This document shows positions 36,220-45,948 of a stretch of DNA of 64,000 bases, piece by piece. Made by a program: the position numbers and the translations under genes. The stretch comes from Ignavibacteria bacterium (GTDB taxonomy: Bacteria > Bacteroidota > Ignavibacteria > Kapaibacteriales > UBA2268), in NCBI GenBank assembly GCA_031261605.1, contig JAISJI010000017.1, positions 1-64,000 of the forward strand, read 5' to 3'. Each line of letters begins with the position of its first letter. Within the stretch, counting starts at the first letter, position 1. Below the pieces are notes generated by a model, which saw only the letters and a list, made by a program, of their open reading frames with translations, had not been told where the DNA came from and ran no database searches.

Positions 36220-38784
36220 ATGAAATACAAATACACTTATATCGCCATACTTATATCAATAATATCTATATTATCCACCAGCGATTTATTTAGTGCGACT
36301 CGTGGTCTAACGCCATTGCAAATATCAGAACTAGTGCATTCTACGCAACGCTCCGTTACCTCTTTACAAGGTAGTTGGGAGCGTAGCACAGATGGTGGTC
36401 GCTCTTGGAATGAGGTAAATGTTCCATTCAGCGACTATGCAAGCGGACAGGTGATATATAAGAAAGAAATACGTATTGATGAGGATTATATAAAGACGAA
36501 AACCGCACATCTCCTATTCCAACGACTGAGCGGACAAGTAGAAGTGTATTTCAATAGCGACTATGTAACAAAGGTGGACGGACAACTACTTCCCGCCGAT
36601 ATTGTAATACCGAAAAAACTGCTCATCAATGGTAGCAATGAATTGCGACTAGTGTTCTTAGAAAATAATAACATAGACATAATGCGTTATCGCGCAATGC
36701 GCAATGCACCTTGTCTGATGAAAGGCATTATTAGCGACCCAATGCTAGTGGGAACTTCCGATATTTATGTCTCCGACGTTCACTACCAAGCCAATGATGT
36801 AAATACTCTAAAAGGAGTGGTAACCATCACCGCAGGACAGATTTCCGACCAAATCATTGAGAAAGATGATGCTACCGGTGCGGTTGCTCGCAAAAAACTC
36901 TACATCACAGCCGAATTCCAACTGCTAAACAACCGAACAGGCGAAACTGTAACTCCAATGCAGAGTAGCGGCGTTAATATAGACGTCTCCAGCACCGCAA
37001 ATATAAACTTCGACATCAATACCTCCGGTCTAAAGAATTGGTCAACTGACTCGCCCGAGTTATATAAATTGTGCATCCGATTAAAATATAATGGCACTCT
37101 CTTAGATGAATATTTTGTGCATTATGGCAAGCGTTCTATTAAGAATAGTAATGGTGCGATGCTGCTCAATGGCGTTCCACTCATCATCAAAGCGGTATCA
37201 TATACCGAGCATTATGGCGATGACGGAAGCACGCTTTCGGCTTATAGATTGGAAGAGGATGTAAAGAATATTAAATTGCTAGGAGCCAATACAATACAGG
37301 TGAAACATATAAATCCGACACCCTATTTCGTCTATCTGTGCGATAAATATGGTATGCTGTTGCTCCTCGATTTGCCATTGAACAATACGCATTATGGTCT
37401 GCTGACTGCACCGGAGTTCGTTGCACAAACAAAGATTGTGTTAGATAAATTGCTCCAATACTACTCCACCTCACCATCATTTGTGGCGCTTGGTATCGGC
37501 AACAGCGTATTAGAATGCAATGCGTATAATAAACTTACGAAGGACTTAGTTGCTCGTGCCAATGGATACAGCAAGTTAATATATAAGCAAGTGGATATGC
37601 TCAATATGGACTTCAACACCGACCATTGCAACTTCCTTTTGGTAAATACAAAGAACGAGCGATTTAATTCAGAAGAAGTATCCGCCAATATAGATAAAAT
37701 AAAGGAATTGTGCCAACTTCCGCTGGTTATGTCCTTCGGCACTCTAGTAGAGCCGAACAATCTGAATAGCTACAACGACCCAATGTCCAACGACTACCAA
37801 TCATATCTACTTAAAAGTTGCTACAACATAGCCCAGCAAAAACATTTGTCCGGTGTGCTTATCAATTCATATAGCGACTATCGGACATATTTTCCGGTGC
37901 TTACCATTAAATACTACGACCAATATATCAATACCGATGGCATTACAGACCTATATCGCCATAATCGCCCATCTTACTCTATGCTAAAGGCATTGTTCAA
38001 TAATGAACGACTACCGATACTAAACCCGGGAACATACGAACAACAAGCCCCCATCTCTTACATCGTGATAGGTCTGGTGTTGCTACTTATTGTAGTGTAT
38101 ATGCTCAATCGTTATAGTCGGTTTAGAGAGTATTTTATACGTGCGTTTTTGCGTCCATATAACTTCTATTCGGATATACGAGACCGCAGAATAATGTCCA
38201 TCATCCAAACGCTAATCCTTGGAGCAATACTTGCGATGTCCTTTGCGTTATGCCTTGGTGGCGTACTATATAGTTTACGGACAGACCTCAATTATAGTTA
38301 TCTCATCTCCGCAATCCTTCCATTCAACACCTTCCTATCTGCATTATACAAATTGGTATGGGAGCCAAATTTAATCTTATTGGCATTTGCAGGAATATTT
38401 GCACTATTGATATTACTCAATGCAGTGTTGTTGCGAATAATAGCGTTAATCTTACGTGCGAAAATATTTTTAGATAACGCCGTAACGATAACCATTTGGT
38501 CTGCATTGCCGTTTATAATTCTCTTACCCTTTGGGGTGTTGTTATCAAAATTGGTCCTGTTTTCACCGATATTTATCAGCGTATTCTTTATCTTATCGCT
38601 CCTTATACTATTCTGGTCATATCATAGATTATTGAAAGCGGTATCGGTATGCTTCGACAAGCCAATGCTGCAAATATATCTATTGGGAATAGTATATGTT
38701 GTCCTTGTGGCAGTGATACCATTAGTGCTTTACGAGGGAAGGTATGATATAGTGTCCTTCGTAAATTATTGGATGTATATATGA
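36220..38784 (+). CDS. GH2-like (beta-galactosidase-fold) protein fused to membrane domain
   Basis: The 854-aa protein has an N-terminal signal or anchor, then a jelly-roll like GH2 sugar-binding domain (LQGSWERSTDGG, VEVYFNSDYV). An Ig-like domain and a TIM-barrel-like part follow (AVSYTEHYGDDGSTLSAYRL, NIKLLGANTIQVKHINPTPY, MLLLLDLPL). The expected acid/base 'NE' position reads ALGIGNSVLEC, so catalysis is doubtful. From about residue 610 there are six or seven transmembrane helices. The extracytoplasmic glycosidase-like part and membrane anchor suggest sugar sensing or binding rather than hydrolysis; this is inference. Confidence 0.75.
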   Translation: MKYKYTYIAILISIISILSTSDLFSATRGLTPLQISELVHSTQRSVTSLQGSWERSTDGGRSWNEVNVPFSDYASGQVIYKKEIRIDEDYIKTKTAHLLFQRLSGQVEVYFNSDYVTKVDGQLLPADIVIPKKLLINGSNELRLVFLENNNIDIMRYRAMRNAPCLMKGIISDPMLVGTSDIYVSDVHYQANDVNTLKGVVTITAGQISDQIIEKDDATGAVARKKLYITAEFQLLNNRTGETVTPMQSSGVNIDVSSTANINFDINTSGLKNWSTDSPELYKLCIRLKYNGTLLDEYFVHYGKRSIKNSNGAMLLNGVPLIIKAVSYTEHYGDDGSTLSAYRLEEDVKNIKLLGANTIQVKHINPTPYFVYLCDKYGMLLLLDLPLNNTHYGLLTAPEFVAQTKIVLDKLLQYYSTSPSFVALGIGNSVLECNAYNKLTKDLVARANGYSKLIYKQVDMLNMDFNTDHCNFLLVNTKNERFNSEEVSANIDKIKELCQLPLVMSFGTLVEPNNLNSYNDPMSNDYQSYLLKSCYNIAQQKHLSGVLINSYSDYRTYFPVLTIKYYDQYINTDGITDLYRHNRPSYSMLKALFNNERLPILNPGTYEQQAPISYIVIGLVLLLIVVYMLNRYSRFREYFIRAFLRPYNFYSDIRDRRIMSIIQTLILGAILAMSFALCLGGVLYSLRTDLNYSYLISAILPFNTFLSALYKLVWEPNLILLAFAGIFALLILLNAVLLRIIALILRAKIFLDNAVTITIWSALPFIILLPFGVLLSKLVLFSPIFISVFFILSLLILFWSYHRLLKAVSVCFDKPMLQIYLLGIVYVVLVAVIPLVLYEGRYDIVSFVNYWMYI

Positions 38785-38814
38785 TTAGACCTCACTCTAT
38801 GGCAAGGAACTTTT

Positions 38815-38925
38815 AAATTATCCGTCATTGCGAGCTTAGAACAGCAATCTCCAACCCAACTTTCCCACAAGGAAGGTCTCAACCTAACCCCCTAGCCCCC
38901 TTCCCACAAGGAAGGGAGAATAAAA
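38815..38925 (+). repeat. Intergenic repeat (families I and III), fourth copy
   Basis: CGTCATTGCGAGC with GCAATCTCCAACCC (a REP-like palindromic pair), then CTTTCCCACAAGGAAGG and CCCTTCCCACAAGGAAGGG. Confidence 0.8.
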
Positions 38926-38928
38926 CAA

Positions 38929-38957
38929 GGGCGACTTCTGGATGGGAGGTCGCCTTT
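38929..38957. terminator. Hairpin terminator between convergent genes
   Basis: GGGCGACTTC and GGAGGTCGCC form a stem with a short loop, followed by T5. It lies between the convergent genes ending at 38784 (+) and 38969 (-). Confidence 0.8.
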
Positions 38958-38968
38958 TTGTTATGGTG

Positions 38969-39832
38969 TTAAAACATAATTGAGGCACCAATGCTGATGT
39001 TATCAATTACGAGAGGGCGCTGGCTCGTAGCAGGCCAAAATGCTTTGCTCTTGCATAGTTCAGATGCGCCATATTGAAGCAGTGTATTTAAAACAAATCT
39101 TAGTGCTGGGTCTATTCTATATCCAAGATTAGACGTAGCAGACAAGGTCTGAATTATAACCAGCGGAGCATTCATACATAAGCCCTGAAGCATACTTTTT
39201 CCAAATATATAGCGCTGGTATATAATATCTCTCTCTACTTTCAAAAGCACACTCATACCTGAAATCTCTTGGTCGAAAATATACAAAAAATCTATTATAG
39301 CCGAAGCCCTATGACCATATCTTAGCCCACTTAGATAATCTAAATCCATCGGATTAGGCAGAGTAGGTTCCGCTGACGAGCCATTAGAGACAGAAATATT
39401 ATACCATCTCATAATATCAAAACTATTACCCAAAGTTATAAGTCCATCTGTCTTTCCATAAACCGCTGTACTTGCACATCCGCCAATCATATATCCATTG
39501 ACTATCTTGTAACTTGGTCCAATAGAGGAAATAGATGAAATATTTTGAGCAAAATTACCTTCATCTTCTGGTCTTCCAACTCTAGCATAGCCAAGACCAA
39601 TATCAGTTTTTTGTATATAGTCATTCCTCTGAAAACTCAAAATTTCTGTAAAACCAACGGAGACGTCCCAATTATTTTTAGAATCAGTATGTTTTAAATC
39701 CTTGTCTTTAGAATATATTCTTGATGGAATGCCGCCGGATATCGATATGTACGGAATTGCATACACACACAAGTTCGTTGCTCCAATTACGGCGATAGCA
39801 ACAATCGCTACAAAAATATTAAAAGATTTCAT
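38969..39832 (-). CDS. Exported protein of unknown function, possibly outer-membrane
   Basis: The 287-aa protein begins with signal peptide MKSFNIFVAIVAIAVIGATN (cleavage near CVYA). The body alternates short beta-prone segments (IGPSYKIVNGYMIGG) and ends in SIGASIMF, with a terminal Phe as in many outer-membrane barrels. No family is recognised. The leader is nearly identical at DNA level to that of the TPR gene at 29879, yet the mature parts are unrelated. Its upstream region carries the long leader repeat. Confidence 0.75.
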   Translation of the reverse strand: MKSFNIFVAIVAIAVIGATNLCVYAIPYISISGGIPSRIYSKDKDLKHTDSKNNWDVSVGFTEILSFQRNDYIQKTDIGLGYARVGRPEDEGNFAQNISSISSIGPSYKIVNGYMIGGCASTAVYGKTDGLITLGNSFDIMRWYNISVSNGSSAEPTLPNPMDLDYLSGLRYGHRASAIIDFLYIFDQEISGMSVLLKVERDIIYQRYIFGKSMLQGLCMNAPLVIIQTLSATSNLGYRIDPALRFVLNTLLQYGASELCKSKAFWPATSQRPLVIDNISIGASIMF

Positions 39833-39846
39833 TGTGGATTTCTCCT
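39776..39846 (-). repeat. Conserved leader cassette (RBS plus signal peptide), copy B
   Basis: 68 of 71 nt match 29823-29893. The match ends abruptly after the GGAGCAACG codons on the protein side. Confidence 0.9.
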
Positions 39847-39900
39847 GTATTTGTTTATGAAAATAGCATATATGCTACCACTCGGAAGAAGCGACAGGCG

Positions 39901-40041
39901 TCATCGATTAGATATTCTGGCAAGAAAAAATATATATTCTTGCTTTTGCTTGAGTGGTATAATATGAATATAATAATTATTTTTGAGAATATATATATAT
40001 CAAGAAAGTTATCCACAATTTGAAAAAAGTTTTACAAAACC
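39901..40041 (+). repeat. Leader-associated repeat, copy B
   Basis: Inverted copy of 19571-19722. Relative to its adjacent exported-protein gene (39832, -) the orientation is the same as copy A's relative to 19967. It contains the 22-bp element. Confidence 0.88.
40001..40022 (+). promoter_or_regulatory. 22-bp conserved element with DnaA-box-like core, site 3
   Basis: Exact copy of the elements at 19589 and 22555, including TTATCCACA (40009-40017). Confidence 0.7.
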
Positions 40042-40162
40042 ACCTACTTGGGATGGTTGGGAACTCCCCCCACCGATACATATTTAATTTCATAATATGA
40101 TTATATATTGCAAAAAAAATGGTATATTAGTAGTAATTTGTATATAGCATAATTATATTTAT

Positions 40163-41056
40163 ATGGCAACTTTACGTGATATAAGAAATAGAATCGCTGG
40201 TGTAACAAGTATCCAAAAGATAACATCGGCTATGAAAATGGTCTCCTCTATTAAATCTAGAAGAGCACAAAAGCAAGCAGAATCTGCACGCCCATTTAAC
40301 CGCAAGATAAATGAAATACTTAGCGTTCTGATTAGTAGTCGCGATGAACAACTACTGGAGCATCCGCTACTACAGCCATCCAAAGATGCTGTGCGGAACG
40401 TTGCTATCATTGTTATTGCTGGCGATAAAGGTATGTGCGGTTCGTTCAATAACAACCTCCTAAAATTTGTGGATGCCTATCTACATACCGAATTCAAAGA
40501 GCAATACCCCGATGCTATACCACATCTTATTCTTATTGGCACCAAGCCGGTGGATTACTACAAAAAGCGTTCGCACGATATATTGAAAACATTTCCCAAT
40601 GCCTTCCAGACCATAGATTACGCTATGATAGAGGATATTCACGACCTAGTTGTGAAGGATTTTATTAATGGAAAGATTGATAGAGTATCTGTATTCTTCA
40701 ATAAATTCATTAACATAATGAAGCAAGTTCCGACCAACCAACCGCTACTGCCCGTTACATTAGACCCTTCGCTTATGGAAGCCAATACGGGCAACATTGA
40801 CTATATATTTGAACCCAATAAGCAAGAGATACTTAACACTTTGCTTAACCAATACATTGACCTCAATATATGGGTGCCGGTGCTCGAATCAAATGCAGCA
40901 GAGCAAGCAGCACGCCTCATTGCAATGGATATGGCTACTAAGAATGCGAAAGATTTGATTGGAGAATTGGAATTGCAATACAATAATGCGCGTCAGGCAG
41001 CCATCACAACGGAGATGTTGGAAATTGTTGGTGGCTCTGAGTCCTTACGCAAGTAA
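40163..41056 (+). CDS. atpG: ATP synthase F1 gamma subunit
   Basis: This is the rotor-shaft subunit of F1. The 297-aa protein has the N-terminal helix RDIRNRIAGVTSIQKITSAMKMVSS and the C-terminal helix ELQYNNARQAAITTEMLEIVGG, both diagnostic. No atpA or atpH lies upstream; instead there is an intergenic repeat and an opposing exported-protein gene. atpD follows only after TA genes, so the atp cluster is split. Confidence 0.97.
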   Translation: MATLRDIRNRIAGVTSIQKITSAMKMVSSIKSRRAQKQAESARPFNRKINEILSVLISSRDEQLLEHPLLQPSKDAVRNVAIIVIAGDKGMCGSFNNNLLKFVDAYLHTEFKEQYPDAIPHLILIGTKPVDYYKKRSHDILKTFPNAFQTIDYAMIEDIHDLVVKDFINGKIDRVSVFFNKFINIMKQVPTNQPLLPVTLDPSLMEANTGNIDYIFEPNKQEILNTLLNQYIDLNIWVPVLESNAAEQAARLIAMDMATKNAKDLIGELELQYNNARQAAITTEMLEIVGGSESLRK

Positions 41057-41152
41057 CAATATGATTTAATAGAACTTATGCTCAATCAGAATATAGACCC
41101 GCTTGCTTTACAAGACAAAACTTATGTTCATCATCCTTTACAGGAGCAAATT

Positions 41153-41251
41153 ATGTTTAAAGAAGATATAAGACCAGAGCCGACAGTGCTCGCTGATGAT
41201 ACTACCAATCTGTGCTTAAAGATAGATATAGAAGAGATATTTGAGGAGTAA
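41153..41251 (+). CDS. Short ORF, remnant antitoxin N-terminus (MFKEDI)
   Basis: An ATG preceded by CAGGAG encodes 32 aa (MFKEDIRPEPTVLADD through IEEIFEE). The RBS and first codons (CAGGAG...ATGTTTAAAGAAGATATA) match those of the antitoxin at 43497 (two codon-third-base changes). The ORF is also open from an ATG at 41078 (57 aa). It probably is a decayed TA gene; its stop abuts the next start. Confidence 0.5.
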   Translation: MFKEDIRPEPTVLADDTTNLCLKIDIEEIFEE

Positions 41252-41252
41252 T

Positions 41253-41480
41253 ATGAATACACTAACTATTAATGTTCCGGAGATGTTAGATATAGATGCT
41301 CGGGAAATTTCTATGCTCATAGGAAGCAAACTATATGAACAAGGAAAGCTTTCGTTGGGGCAAGCAGCAGATGTCGCTGGTTTGTCAAAACGGACTTTTG
41401 CAGAGATGCTATATCACTACGATACGCCCTTATTTAATTATCCTGCGTCTGATATAATAATGGATGTAGCCAATGCGTAG
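41253..41480 (+). CDS. UPF0175-family antitoxin
   Basis: The ATG at 41253, preceded by GAGGAG, is preferred over the TTG at 41241. The 75-aa protein has the UPF0175 helix-turn-helix pattern YEQGKLSLGQAADVAGLSKR followed by TFAEMLYHYDTPLFNY. These proteins pair with PIN-like DUF3368 toxins, as here with an 8-nt overlap. Confidence 0.92.
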   Translation: MNTLTINVPEMLDIDAREISMLIGSKLYEQGKLSLGQAADVAGLSKRTFAEMLYHYDTPLFNYPASDIIMDVANA

Positions 41481-41928
41481 AACTATTATTTCTGATGCAA
41501 GTTGTTTTATTGTTTTATCAAAAATTGATAGCATAGAATTACTGCACTCCGTTTATGGAACCATCATAACAACTCCTGAAATAGCGGCAGAATTTGGAGA
41601 ACCATTACCGAATTGGGTAACTATTGAAAATGTAAAAAATATCCATAAACAACAATTACTTGAACTAAATGTGGATAAGGGAGAAGCAAGCGCTATTGCA
41701 TTAGCACTTGATACTCCGAATAGCACAATAATATTGGATGATTATAAAGCAAGAAAAGTAGCACAAACGCTTGGATTGAAAATTACTGGAACTATTGGGG
41801 TAATTGTTAAAGCAAAACTTGATGGCATTATTCCTTCAATAAAACCATTAATTAACTCAATAAAGCGAACAAATTTTAGAATTACTCCCGAGTTGGAACT
41901 ACAATCGCTTATTGCAGCAAAGGAATAA
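41473..41928 (+). CDS. PIN-like (DUF3368) ribonuclease toxin
   Basis: The 151-aa VapC-like protein has its first acidic residue in TIISDASCFIVLSKID and a second in ELNVDKGEASAIALAL. A third acidic patch is IILDDYKARKVAQTLGLKI, followed by TGTIGVIVKAK. This matches the DUF3368 PIN fold with acidic catalytic residues intact. It lies between atpG and atpD, 57 nt before the atpD start. Confidence 0.92.
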   Translation: MRRTIISDASCFIVLSKIDSIELLHSVYGTIITTPEIAAEFGEPLPNWVTIENVKNIHKQQLLELNVDKGEASAIALALDTPNSTIILDDYKARKVAQTLGLKITGTIGVIVKAKLDGIIPSIKPLINSIKRTNFRITPELELQSLIAAKE

Positions 41929-41976
41929 AAATACCAACCCAACCCAACACAAATTATTTTTTTTACATATATATAA

Positions 41977-43407
<1,431 letters not shown>

Positions 43408-43416
43408 AAATACAAT

Positions 43417-43470
43417 ATGAGACCTCGCCATATTTGGTCTTATCTATCTGGCGAGGTCTCATAATTTATT
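43417..43470 (+). terminator. Strong inverted repeat after atpD
   Basis: ATGAGACCTCGCCA (43417-43430) pairs with TGGCGAGGTCTCAT (43449-43462) across an 18-nt loop, followed by AATTTATT. It is a terminator or attenuator; if strong it would partly uncouple atpC from atpD. Confidence 0.65.
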
Positions 43471-43496
43471 CCAATATAATTTCAGGAGAAAAAATT

Positions 43497-43682
43497 ATGT
43501 TCAAAGAAGATATAACCCCAACTACTCCTCCATCAGTCAACACCACTAATGATGGAAATCCGGCGTGGCTCACACCAGAACTCGGTGCAATGCTACTCAA
43601 AGAAGTCGCCGACTACGAAGCCGGCATCGGCAGAACTTGGACATCAGAAGAAATAAGAGAGAAGTATTTCAGTGACTTATAA
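43497..43682 (+). CDS. RelB-like antitoxin without intact toxin
   Basis: The ATG at 43497 follows CAGGAG. The 61-aa product (MFKEDITPTTPP) has a C-terminal LTPELGAMLLKEVADYEAGI then RTWTSEEIREKYFSDL, the same plan as the antitoxins at 15400 and 15872. The track's earlier start at 43434 lies in the terminator stem. Its toxin partner directly downstream is truncated. Confidence 0.75.
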   Translation: MFKEDITPTTPPSVNTTNDGNPAWLTPELGAMLLKEVADYEAGIGRTWTSEEIREKYFSDL

Positions 43683-43734
43683 AATCGAATACAAAAACAA
43701 GGCAGAGAAAGATTCGGTTTTGGGACACGAATAA
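43672..43734 (+). pseudogene. RelE toxin remnant, first 20 codons
   Basis: A GTG overlapping the antitoxin's end opens TYKIEYKNKAEKDS, a standard RelE/ParE N-terminus. It stops after 20 codons (VLGHE-stop) and nothing further of the toxin is recognisable before atpC. Confidence 0.7.
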
Positions 43735-43774
43735 ATTATAAATCAATATTTTTGAAAACATTTAATACAAAATT

Positions 43775-44047
43775 ATGAACGATACAAATAAATTATACGC
43801 TCTAACTATCCTTACTCCTAACGATGCTTTTCTTACAGCAAGCGTTAAGTCCGTTACCATTCCCAGCGTTAGCGGAGCGTTCCAGGTGCTTGTAAATCAT
43901 GCTCCTATTATCGCTGCTATAGATAGTGGAACACTTACAACGGTTGATGAGCAAGACAAAACTTGCCAATACACCGTGAAAAATGGAATCGCCGAGTTTA
44001 AGAATAATCAATTAACCATTAGCGTAGCAAGTGCAATAGCAAATTAA
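43775..44047 (+). CDS. atpC: ATP synthase F1 epsilon subunit, beta-domain only
   Basis: The 90-aa protein covers the N-terminal beta-sandwich of epsilon (LTILTPNDAFLTASVKSVTI, SGAFQVLVNHAPIIAAI, VKNGIAEFKNNQLTISV). It ends where the C-terminal helical hairpin would begin. Short epsilons of this kind are known in Bacteroidetes-type synthases, so this is probably not a truncation. It is 41 nt from a degraded TA module. Confidence 0.93.
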   Translation: MNDTNKLYALTILTPNDAFLTASVKSVTIPSVSGAFQVLVNHAPIIAAIDSGTLTTVDEQDKTCQYTVKNGIAEFKNNQLTISVASAIAN

Positions 44048-44070
44048 TTGCCCCAGCTAATTCCATCCTA

Positions 44071-44108
44071 AACCTTATTACTATTCGCAAATGAATAGCA
44101 ATAAGGTT
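44071..44108 (+). terminator. Hairpin after atpC
   Basis: AACCTTATTACTATT and AATAGCAATAAGGTT pair with one mismatch around CGCAAATG. There is no T tract, so termination is uncertain. Confidence 0.45.
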
Positions 44109-44136
44109 GATTTATCGTAATCACTAAAAACATAAA

Positions 44137-44817
44137 ATGAAAAAAATAATACTAACACTACTATTAATACTAACAACGGCAACTCTCAAATCGGAAAGTT
44201 CCTTCCATTTAGGTATATCCGCTGGGCTTGCGTTGCCAAATGACAAGATATCCCAATTCTATAACGATACTAAGCAGAAAATGGATGCCGATTCGTTGAG
44301 TTCTATCGGCACATATTTTAAGAAAACCGCTGCCGATGCCGGCTATACTGTGAATGTAAAGGGACACCTTAGATTGTCCGACAATATTGAATTTACTCCA
44401 AGTATTGGAATTATTAGATTTAATGAGGGTGAGTATGGTTTGGAAGTGCCGTATGAAAATAAGAACGATACCGCAAAAGCGAAAGTTCAATCAACTACCA
44501 ACATAATTCCAATATCTTTGGGATTAAATGCGTATCTTTTTCGCTCATTCATTAGTTTGTATGGCACTGCCAACGTTTGCTACAACTATACGACCTATTC
44601 ATACGATGTTAATTGGTCTAACTATCCAGCCGTTCCGATTAGCACATCTGAGCCAATTTCGCGTCTCGGATATAGCGTTGGAGGCGGAATAGAATTTGAT
44701 TTAAGTATCATATCTCTAAGTTTTGAAGCCACTTACAATACGCACAATATTATAGGAAAGAGTTCAGAGGAGCCGACAAAAAATTACGGAATGTTCACAG
44801 TGGGCGTTATTTTTTAG
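44137..44817 (+). CDS. Outer-membrane beta-barrel protein
   Basis: The 226-aa protein has a signal peptide (MKKIILTLLLILTTATLKS). Amphipathic strands of an eight-stranded barrel follow: FHLGISAGLALPN, IEFTPSIGIIRFNEGEYGLE, YSVGGGIEFDLSIISLSFEA. The C-terminal strand NYGMFTVGVIF ends in Phe, the BAM recognition signal. The function within the OmpA/porin-like small-barrel group is unknown. Confidence 0.85.
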   Translation: MKKIILTLLLILTTATLKSESSFHLGISAGLALPNDKISQFYNDTKQKMDADSLSSIGTYFKKTAADAGYTVNVKGHLRLSDNIEFTPSIGIIRFNEGEYGLEVPYENKNDTAKAKVQSTTNIIPISLGLNAYLFRSFISLYGTANVCYNYTTYSYDVNWSNYPAVPISTSEPISRLGYSVGGGIEFDLSIISLSFEATYNTHNIIGKSSEEPTKNYGMFTVGVIF

Positions 44818-44854
44818 GATAATGAAGTGATATATACTATAGTCGGGCTAGACC

Positions 44855-45075
44855 CAACCCTCCCCGAAGGAGAGGGGAGTTGTCTGAACCTTGATTAACC
44901 AGATTTGGATGATTGACTATGATTTTCTTCAATCAATGTTCCCCCTGCCTTTGTGGGAAGGGGGTTAGGGGGTTAGGTTGCTCCCATTCTCCTTCGGGGA
45001 AGGGGCTGGGGGATGGGGTCAATTCTGGGGATTGTAGGTCAATTCCTTCGTAGGTCTGTAGGTCAGTTCCCCTTA
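44855..45075 (+). repeat. Intergenic repeats (families I and II)
   Basis: AACCCTCCCCGAAGGAGAGG, then TCTGAACCTTGATTAACCAG through GACTATGATTTT (family II, 44883-44925). Next is GTGGGAAGGGGGTTAGGGGG and CTCCTTCGGGGAAGGGG. The 293-bp gap before map is filled by these; no gene was seen. Confidence 0.85.
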
Positions 45076-45110
45076 TATAAACAAATAACATTAACAATTA
45101 CACGAATACA

Positions 45111-45884
45111 ATGCCAATGCCAAAACCGCTAAATGCGGAACAAATAAAAATAATGCTGCAAGCCGGAAAAATTACCGGCGATACCCTTACACTACTCGGA
45201 AAATACATTAAACCCGGTATCACAACATTAGAATTAGATAAAATAGCCGAAGATTATATCCGAAGTTGCAACGCTGTCCCCACTTTTAAGGGATATAACG
45301 ACTTCCCAAGTTCCCTCTGCATCTCCATAGATGAATGCGTAGTTCATGGTCTTCCGAGCGATAGACAACTCAAAGAAGGCGAAATAGTGTCCATAGATTG
45401 TGGTGCTACTTTCAATGGCTATGTCGGCGATAGTGCAGTAACTTATCCTGTGGGCGAAATCTCAGAAGAGAAAAAGCGTCTGCTACGTATCACCGAGGAA
45501 TCGCTTTTCAAAGGGATAGAGCAAGCCGTTGACAGAGGAAAGGTTTATGATATTTCCCGTGCAGTGCAGCAGTATTGCGAATCCAATGGCTACTCGCTTA
45601 CAAGGGAACTCACCGGACACGGCGTAGGGCGTAAAATGCACTTGGCGCCGAGTGTTCCTAACTTTGTTCCGCCACTATTGGAGCGTAGAAGGATGCCGAA
45701 TGAGAAGTTATACAATGGACTCGGCATTGCCATAGAGCCGATGGTTCATATTGGTGCGAAGGAAGTTTATACAGGAGATGATAAGTGGTCGGTGATAACT
45801 CGCGACCACACAGCAGCGGCGCATTTTGAGCATACATTAATAATTAATGGAAAAGAACCGATAATTACAACATTACGCAACTAA
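45111..45884 (+). CDS. map: Methionine aminopeptidase, type I
   Basis: It removes the initiator Met. The 257-aa protein has all metal and catalytic residues in place: His79 (VVHG), Asp96 (SIDCGA), Asp107 (VGDSAVTY), His170 (TGHGVG), Glu209 (IEPMV) and Glu240 (HFEHT). In most bacteria map is followed directly by infA; here a DUF2283 gene lies between. Confidence 0.97.
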   Translation: MPMPKPLNAEQIKIMLQAGKITGDTLTLLGKYIKPGITTLELDKIAEDYIRSCNAVPTFKGYNDFPSSLCISIDECVVHGLPSDRQLKEGEIVSIDCGATFNGYVGDSAVTYPVGEISEEKKRLLRITEESLFKGIEQAVDRGKVYDISRAVQQYCESNGYSLTRELTGHGVGRKMHLAPSVPNFVPPLLERRRMPNEKLYNGLGIAIEPMVHIGAKEVYTGDDKWSVITRDHTAAAHFEHTLIINGKEPIITTLRN

Positions 45885-45906
45885 TGATATTCTGGTATTT
45901 TTTTCG

Positions 45907-45914
45907 TATATTTG
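45907..45914 (+). promoter_or_regulatory. Possible internal promoter -7 (TATATTTG) before DUF2283 gene
   Basis: TATATTTG fits TAnnTTTG and lies 34 nt before the DUF2283 start codon. No clear -33 TTTG was found. Confidence 0.35.
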
Positions 45915-45948
45915 TAGTTTAAAGAATAATTAAAAATTTCAAAATACT

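Noticed and set aside
43775-44047. atpC as truncated by the adjacent TA insertion
   Set aside because: Short epsilon subunits without the helical domain are normal in Bacteroidetes-type ATP synthases, and the beta domain is complete.
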